Shown: piece by piece, positions 6,380 to 9,475 of the stretch | How the letters are laid out: the number at the start of each line of letters is the position of its first letter | Numbering within the stretch: the stretch's first letter is position 1 | Source of the DNA: Neisseria shayeganii 871 | GTDB taxonomy: Bacteria; Pseudomonadota; Gammaproteobacteria; Burkholderiales; Neisseriaceae | Direction of reading: 5' to 3' | Assembly (NCBI RefSeq): GCF_000226875.1 | Contig: NZ_JH164926.1 | Location: 2,202,004 to 2,211,478 of the forward strand | Length of the DNA stretch: 9,475 bases | The notes under the pieces: model-generated | Told to the model about the DNA's origin: nothing | Seen by the model: the letters and a program-made list of their open reading frames with translations, nothing else | The model's database searches: none | Translations under genes and position numbers: made by a program

Positions 6380-7645
6380 TTAGGGTGTGTGTGGTAGGGC
6401 TGCGGGCACAGCGGCGGCGGCCACCGGCTCGGGTGCGCGGTATTCGATGTAGGCGGCGAGGTGGTCGGCCAAGAACTGCTGGCCTTTCAGCGTGAAGTGG
6501 ATGCCGTCTTTGCTGCGCACGCGCACGGAACGGCCGTCCAGTTCTATGCTGTCGCGGTATTCGCCGTTCTCGCTGCCGCCGAGCAGGCGGTCGGTGGGCA
6601 GCCAGATGGCTTTGCCCTGCAATTCGCTGGCCATGATGCCGTCGAGGTAGCGCATTTGGGTGTTCAGCTTGCTGCCCTTCATCAGCGGAATGCCCAGCCA
6701 AACCAATTGCACGTCGGCGCGGCGTGCGGCTTGGGCGATGCGGTCGATGCGCTGGCGGTACACCTGCTCCCATTCGGGGCTTTGGAATTTCAGGTAGCCG
6801 CTGCCGGGCTGCTGTGGATTGGGAAAATCCCACGGGTCGTTGGGGCCGAGAAACACCACCAGCAGTTTGATGTCGGGGTCGTCCTGCAACTGTTTTTCAA
6901 TCACGGCGGGCCAATCGAAAAACTGCGGATACGACAAACCGGTGCTTTGACGACTGAGGTTGACCGACTGGATGCCGTATTCGCTGCGCAGCCGTCTTTG
7001 CAGGTGGGGCGCGATGCCTTCCATCATGGAATCGCCGGCAAAAAACACCTTGTCGCCGGCCGTGAGGCGCACTTTATCAGGCGCACGTTGCTCGGCGGCA
7101 AGCGGTTTTACCGTCTCTGACGGCGGCTTAACATTCGCTTGTTCGAGCGGTACGGCGTGCGCAAGGGCTACCTGAACGCCCGGCTTGGCCGCCGGCGCGG
7201 GCGGCGGCCGCCAGCGCTCGTTGTGTGCGGCAAACCAATCGGCCAGCGCCTGATAACGCTCGTTGGCCGCCGTTTGCAGCCGCGCGCCGCTCTGCCACCA
7301 GGCGTAGCGGTTCAACATTTCCAGCGGGCTGGCGCGGTGGTAGGTTTGCTGCCAGTAAGCGTTGATCGACTGCTGGCTGAACCATACCGTGAGCAAGGCG
7401 GTACACAACATCACCGCCGCCAGCCCCCAAGCATAGCGGCGGGGTTGGGGTTTCCCGGCCAAGGCGGCGGGCGGCTGCGGCTTGGGCTGGCGCACCGGAA
7501 TATGCGGCTTGGCCGGCAACTCCGGCACGTGCTTGTCCGCTTGGGCAGCTGCGCGGGCGGCAACTGGAGCGGACGCAGCCGGCCGGGGCGCAGATTTGCT
7601 GTATTTGTGGCGGTTGGCTTTGCGTTTGGCTTGGTGCGGTTTCAT
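6380..7645 (-). CDS. patB: Peptidoglycan O-acetyltransferase PatB-like SGNH protein
   Basis: This 421-residue protein has one membrane anchor (about 71-90) and a C-terminal periplasmic SGNH domain. It is best explained as PatB, which moves acetyl groups delivered by PatA onto MurNAc. Catalytic blocks: FAGDSMMEG with Ser206, FLGPNDPWD with GPND (267-270), and SKDGIHF with Asp380 and His383. The domain also resembles DUF459 proteins. Before the anchor is a 70-residue cytoplasmic tail, very basic at first (HQAKRKANRHKYSK) and then Ala/Pro-rich; N. gonorrhoeae PatB, about 326 residues as I recall, is much shorter. A Pro/Ala linker (146-190) separates the anchor from the catalytic domain. The frame stays open upstream to 7816, but only by running through the MITE; ATG 7645 has AAGGA seven bases before it. 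The name rests on order (patA-patB-ape1) and motifs; a different DUF459-type esterase is the alternative. Confidence 0.78.
   Translation of the reverse strand: MKPHQAKRKANRHKYSKSAPRPAASAPVAARAAAQADKHVPELPAKPHIPVRQPKPQPPAALAGKPQPRRYAWGLAAVMLCTALLTVWFSQQSINAYWQQTYHRASPLEMLNRYAWWQSGARLQTAANERYQALADWFAAHNERWRPPPAPAAKPGVQVALAHAVPLEQANVKPPSETVKPLAAEQRAPDKVRLTAGDKVFFAGDSMMEGIAPHLQRRLRSEYGIQSVNLSRQSTGLSYPQFFDWPAVIEKQLQDDPDIKLLVVFLGPNDPWDFPNPQQPGSGYLKFQSPEWEQVYRQRIDRIAQAARRADVQLVWLGIPLMKGSKLNTQMRYLDGIMASELQGKAIWLPTDRLLGGSENGEYRDSIELDGRSVRVRSKDGIHFTLKGQQFLADHLAAYIEYRAPEPVAAAAVPAALPHTP
6789..6800 (-). repeat. DUS-like 12-mer (11/12), inside patB
   Basis: The minus strand reads CGGCTACCTGAA, one mismatch at the first base. 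It is used as coding sequence for Gly-Tyr-Leu-Lys (283-286) of the PatB-like protein. Confidence 0.6.
7165..7176 (+). repeat. DUS-like 12-mer (11/12), inside patB
   Basis: GGGCTACCTGAA differs from eikDUS only at the first base. On the coding (minus) strand it lies in the codons for Val-Gln-Val-Ala (157-160), in the linker between the membrane anchor and the SGNH domain, a place where sequence constraint should be low. Confidence 0.65.
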
Positions 7646-7696
7646 GCCGTGTTCCTTGTGTCCATATAACGGCGGATGGTTGCGGTGCGGTTCAGA

Positions 7697-7842
7697 CTGA
7701 GACCTTTGTAAAACCGCCATCTGCGGCGCATTTCTGCGTTGTGCGCTGCTCGCTCGCTTGCCTATCGTGTGATATGTCTTCGCGCGCTGTGCTGCTACGC
7801 CTTGAACTGCATCCACATCTGGCGGTTTTACAAAGGTCTCAG
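7697..7842. mobile_element. MITE-like element with 23-bp terminal inverted repeats
   Basis: The ends 7697-7719 and 7820-7842 are perfect 23-bp inverted repeats; the left one starts CTGAGACCTTTGTAAAAC. The element is 146 bp including the ends and too short for a transposase. Termini of the GAGACCTTTGC/T type are familiar from IS5-family elements and related small repeats in Neisseria, so it was probably moved in trans by such a transposase. Both edges fit a CTNAG target (CTGAG left, CTCAG right), but I see no longer direct duplication. The interior, with CTCGCTCGC and CGCGCGC runs, has no clear gene; the minus-strand frame through it only extends the patB frame artificially. It fills most of the 236-bp patA-patB gap, and its right edge shares two bases with a DUS. 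Confidence 0.85.
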
Positions 7843-7852
7843 GCTACCTGAA
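7841..7852 (+). repeat. DNA uptake sequence, eikDUS (12/12)
   Basis: An exact AGGCTACCTGAA lies between patA and patB, 29 bp past the patA stop codon. Its first two bases are also the last two bases of the inverted-repeat element, so the element seems to have inserted at the very edge of the uptake site without destroying it. Confidence 0.92.
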
Positions 7853-7881
7853 AGACTTGGGTGTCGGCTATTTCGGCCGGA

Positions 7882-9321
7882 TCAAAAATTGGCGTAGATA
7901 AAGCCGGGGATGCCGGACGGCGCCAATACCATCAGCAGCCACAGGGCTGCGGCCAGCGGCAGCGGCCACAACCACAGCGGCAGGCGTTCCAACAGGCGCA
8001 CCGCGCCTTGGAACAGGCGGGCGAGACTGCCGTAAAACAGCAGCGCCAACACCATCAGCGCCAAGACGGCCACGGTGCCCAAATCGGCCGGCCGCCAGCC
8101 CAATTCATTGCCCAGCAGGGCGCGGAACATCAGGCCGGCTTCCTCCAAACTGGCGGTGCGGAACACCACAAAGGCGAAGCAGACGAAGTTCACCGTGACC
8201 AGCACGCCCAGCGCCTTGCCCCAGCGCGACGACGAGGCCAGCCACTCCCGTTTGCCCGCAATGCGGTCGCCGATATTGAGCAGCACCAGCGCCGCGCCGT
8301 GCAAAAAGCCCCACAGCAGAAAGTTCCAGCCCTGGCCGTGCCAAATGCCCGACAACAGCATGGCCGCCATCAGGTTGAACTGGGTGCGCACAAAGCCGTA
8401 GCGGCTGCCGCCGAGCGGAATATAAATATAGTCGCGAATCCAAGTGGAGAGCGTGATGTGCCAGCGGTCCCAAAAATCGCGGATATTGAAGGCGCGCAGC
8501 GGCATCATGAAGTTTTGCGGCAAACGGAAACCGAGCAGCATGGCCATGCCGATTACCAAATCGGTGTAGCCGGAGAAATCCAGAAACAGCTGCACCGTAT
8601 AGCCGTACATCGCAGTCAGCACCGCCAGCGCATCGTACTGCATCGGGTTTTCAAACACCGGGTCCACCCAGCCGCCGGCCAGCGAACCGGCCAACCACCA
8701 TTTTTTGGTGATGCCCAACACCACCAGCGACACCGCCAGCGCTGGATACAGAATGCGGCGCGGCGTATCGGTTTGAATCTGCCCGGCCATGCCCGGATGC
8801 GTGCCTTCCAGGCTTTTCAGGTAGCTTGCCCGCGCAATCGGGCCCGAGGTAATGGTGGGGAAAAAACTCAGGTGCAGCAGCAGATCACGCCATTTCAGCT
8901 TCACGTCTTCACGCCGGTAAAGCGACACCAGATAGGCCACCGCCTGAAAGGTGTAATAAGAAATGCCCAAAGGCAGCAGCAGATCGGCCACCGGCCCGTG
9001 CAGCCACTGCTGCAAAGCCGGGCGGAAGAAATCGAAATACTTGAAAAACGCCAGATTCACAAGCGCCAAGCCCACCCCGCCGGCCAACCAGCCCTGCCGC
9101 GCCCGCGGCCGCACCGCCTGCGACAGCCCGGCCGCCGCCACCGTCACCGCCAGCGAAAACACCACCACCGCCGCAGCAAAGCCCCAATGCAGATGAAACA
9201 GCCAGCCCAAACCCGCCGCCAGCAGCAGATAATTCTGCCCGCGCGGCGAAGCGCGCAGCAGCCAATAGAGGGGAAAGAAGCAGAGGAAAAAAACGGCAAA
9301 TTCGATGGAAAGCAGCGGCAT
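7882..9321 (-). CDS. patA: Peptidoglycan O-acetyltransferase PatA (MBOAT family)
   Basis: This 479-residue polytopic inner-membrane protein belongs to the MBOAT family (AlgI/DltB/PatA). In the O-acetylation pathway it takes acetyl groups from a cytoplasmic donor, probably acetyl-CoA, and passes them across the membrane to PatB. Family marks: LLPLGISYYTFQAVAYLVSLYRRE, FFPTITSGPIARA, FLDFSGYTDLVIGMAMLLGF, FWDRWHITLSTWIRDYIYIPLGGSR, and SGIWHGQGWNFLLWGFLHG with the putative catalytic His328 and a second His341. The length is normal for AlgI/PatA. Assignment to PatA rather than AlgI or DltB follows from the patB and ape1 neighbours; there are no alginate or dlt genes nearby. The frame is closed by a TGA six codons upstream and there is no other start, so the ATG is firm although its ribosome binding site is poor. 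It is the first gene of the cluster, separated from patB by the MITE. Confidence 0.9.
   Translation of the reverse strand: MPLLSIEFAVFFLCFFPLYWLLRASPRGQNYLLLAAGLGWLFHLHWGFAAAVVVFSLAVTVAAAGLSQAVRPRARQGWLAGGVGLALVNLAFFKYFDFFRPALQQWLHGPVADLLLPLGISYYTFQAVAYLVSLYRREDVKLKWRDLLLHLSFFPTITSGPIARASYLKSLEGTHPGMAGQIQTDTPRRILYPALAVSLVVLGITKKWWLAGSLAGGWVDPVFENPMQYDALAVLTAMYGYTVQLFLDFSGYTDLVIGMAMLLGFRLPQNFMMPLRAFNIRDFWDRWHITLSTWIRDYIYIPLGGSRYGFVRTQFNLMAAMLLSGIWHGQGWNFLLWGFLHGAALVLLNIGDRIAGKREWLASSSRWGKALGVLVTVNFVCFAFVVFRTASLEEAGLMFRALLGNELGWRPADLGTVAVLALMVLALLFYGSLARLFQGAVRLLERLPLWLWPLPLAAALWLLMVLAPSGIPGFIYANF
8816..8827 (-). repeat. DUS-like 12-mer (11/12), inside patA
   Basis: The minus strand reads AAGCTACCTGAA, with one mismatch at position 2. 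It encodes Ser-Tyr-Leu-Lys in the loop after the TSGPIARA motif of PatA. The mismatch is closer to the functional core than in the other variants, so this one may be chance. Confidence 0.4.
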
Positions 9322-9353
9322 GGCGGAAGCAGAGCGGACTCAAAACGGAAATC

Positions 9354-9381
9354 AAACGGACGGCCGCAAACGGACGGCCGC
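9354..9381. repeat. Two tandem copies of a 14-bp unit in the patA leader
   Basis: The unit AAACGGACGGCCGC occurs twice without a gap (9354-9367 and 9368-9381), followed by another AAAACG. Each unit contains the palindrome CGGCCG. It lies between the predicted patA start point (near 9385) and the start codon, so it would be transcribed as the 5' end of the mRNA. Confidence 0.85.
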
Positions 9382-9391
9382 AAAACGCCGA

Positions 9392-9419
9392 ATTATACCC
9401 GCCTCACGTATTTTTACAA
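9392..9419 (-). promoter_or_regulatory. Putative sigma-70 promoter for the patA cluster
   Basis: On the minus strand a perfect TATAAT (9392-9397) is preceded, after 16 bp, by TTGTAA (9414-9419, 4 of 6). Transcription would start near 9385, giving a leader of about 64 nt that includes the tandem 14-bp repeat. Confidence 0.6.
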
Positions 9420-9462
9420 AAACTTTCAGCCGCTTGCCCGGCGTCCCGCAGCAGGCGGCAGG

Positions 9463-9475
9463 CTGAGACCTTTGC
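9463..9475 (+). mobile_element. Terminus of a second inverted-repeat element, cut by the window edge
   Basis: The last 13 bases read CTGAGACCTTTGC. The first 12 equal the outer end of the 7697-7842 element, and the next base is C instead of T. It is probably the start of another IS5-type element or MITE extending beyond the window, just upstream of the patA promoter. Confidence 0.55.

Noticed and set aside
5642..6397. A 251-codon plus-strand frame opposite ape1
   Set aside because: It is antisense to a gene with a full set of catalytic motifs, and its Ala/Val/Gly-rich composition is typical of a shadow frame.
7709..7714. Outward-facing TTTACA -35-like box in the MITE ends (read on the minus strand from the left end)
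   Set aside because: Neither end has a -10 box at a suitable distance in the flanking sequence.
7646..7816. A 57-residue N-terminal extension of the PatB frame starting at 7816
   Set aside because: It is translated from the MITE and gap sequence; the ATG at 7645 has a good ribosome binding site and begins a typical basic tail before the membrane anchor.

Overview
The window looks like chromosome from a member of the Neisseriaceae, most probably Eikenella or a close relative. The DNA is GC-rich. The 12-mer AGGCTACCTGAA occurs four times exactly and four more times with one mismatch; this is the DNA-uptake-sequence dialect described for Eikenella (eikDUS), not the GCCGTCTGAA form of pathogenic Neisseria. 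The genes are typical Neisseriaceae housekeeping and envelope genes, and I see no prophage, CRISPR or plasmid signal.

Left part (1-3832). A TesA-like SGNH esterase with a Tat-type lipoprotein signal is followed, on the same strand, by a short SbmA/BacA-family peptide transporter that has its own promoter. A DMT/EamA drug-metabolite exporter (minus strand) is divergent from an AraC-family regulator (plus strand). The 109-bp gap between them holds a near-consensus sigma-70 promoter with a DUS-like 12-mer inside its spacer.

Middle (3858-5085, minus strand). tpiA, secG and tRNA-Leu(GAG) form a compact run. It ends at a strong hairpin shared with the convergent araC-type gene. The secG-tRNA-Leu(GAG) order is the same as secG-leuU in E. 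coli.

Right part (5189-9419, minus strand). This is a peptidoglycan O-acetylation (OAP) cluster in the order patA (MBOAT membrane acyltransferase), patB (membrane-anchored SGNH acetyltransferase) and ape1 (periplasmic O-acetylpeptidoglycan esterase). PatA would pass acetyl groups across the inner membrane, PatB would place them on the MurNAc C6 hydroxyl, and Ape1 would remove them so that lytic transglycosylases can act. A 146-bp MITE-like element with perfect 23-bp terminal inverted repeats separates patA from patB. The first 13 bases of a second, related terminus lie at the right edge of the window, upstream of the patA promoter.

I found no clearly new multi-gene system. The most interesting points are the MITE inside the OAP cluster, the long basic N-terminal tail on PatB, DUS copies doing double duty (stop codon, promoter spacer, in-frame codons), and the Tat-lipoprotein form of the TesA-like enzyme.
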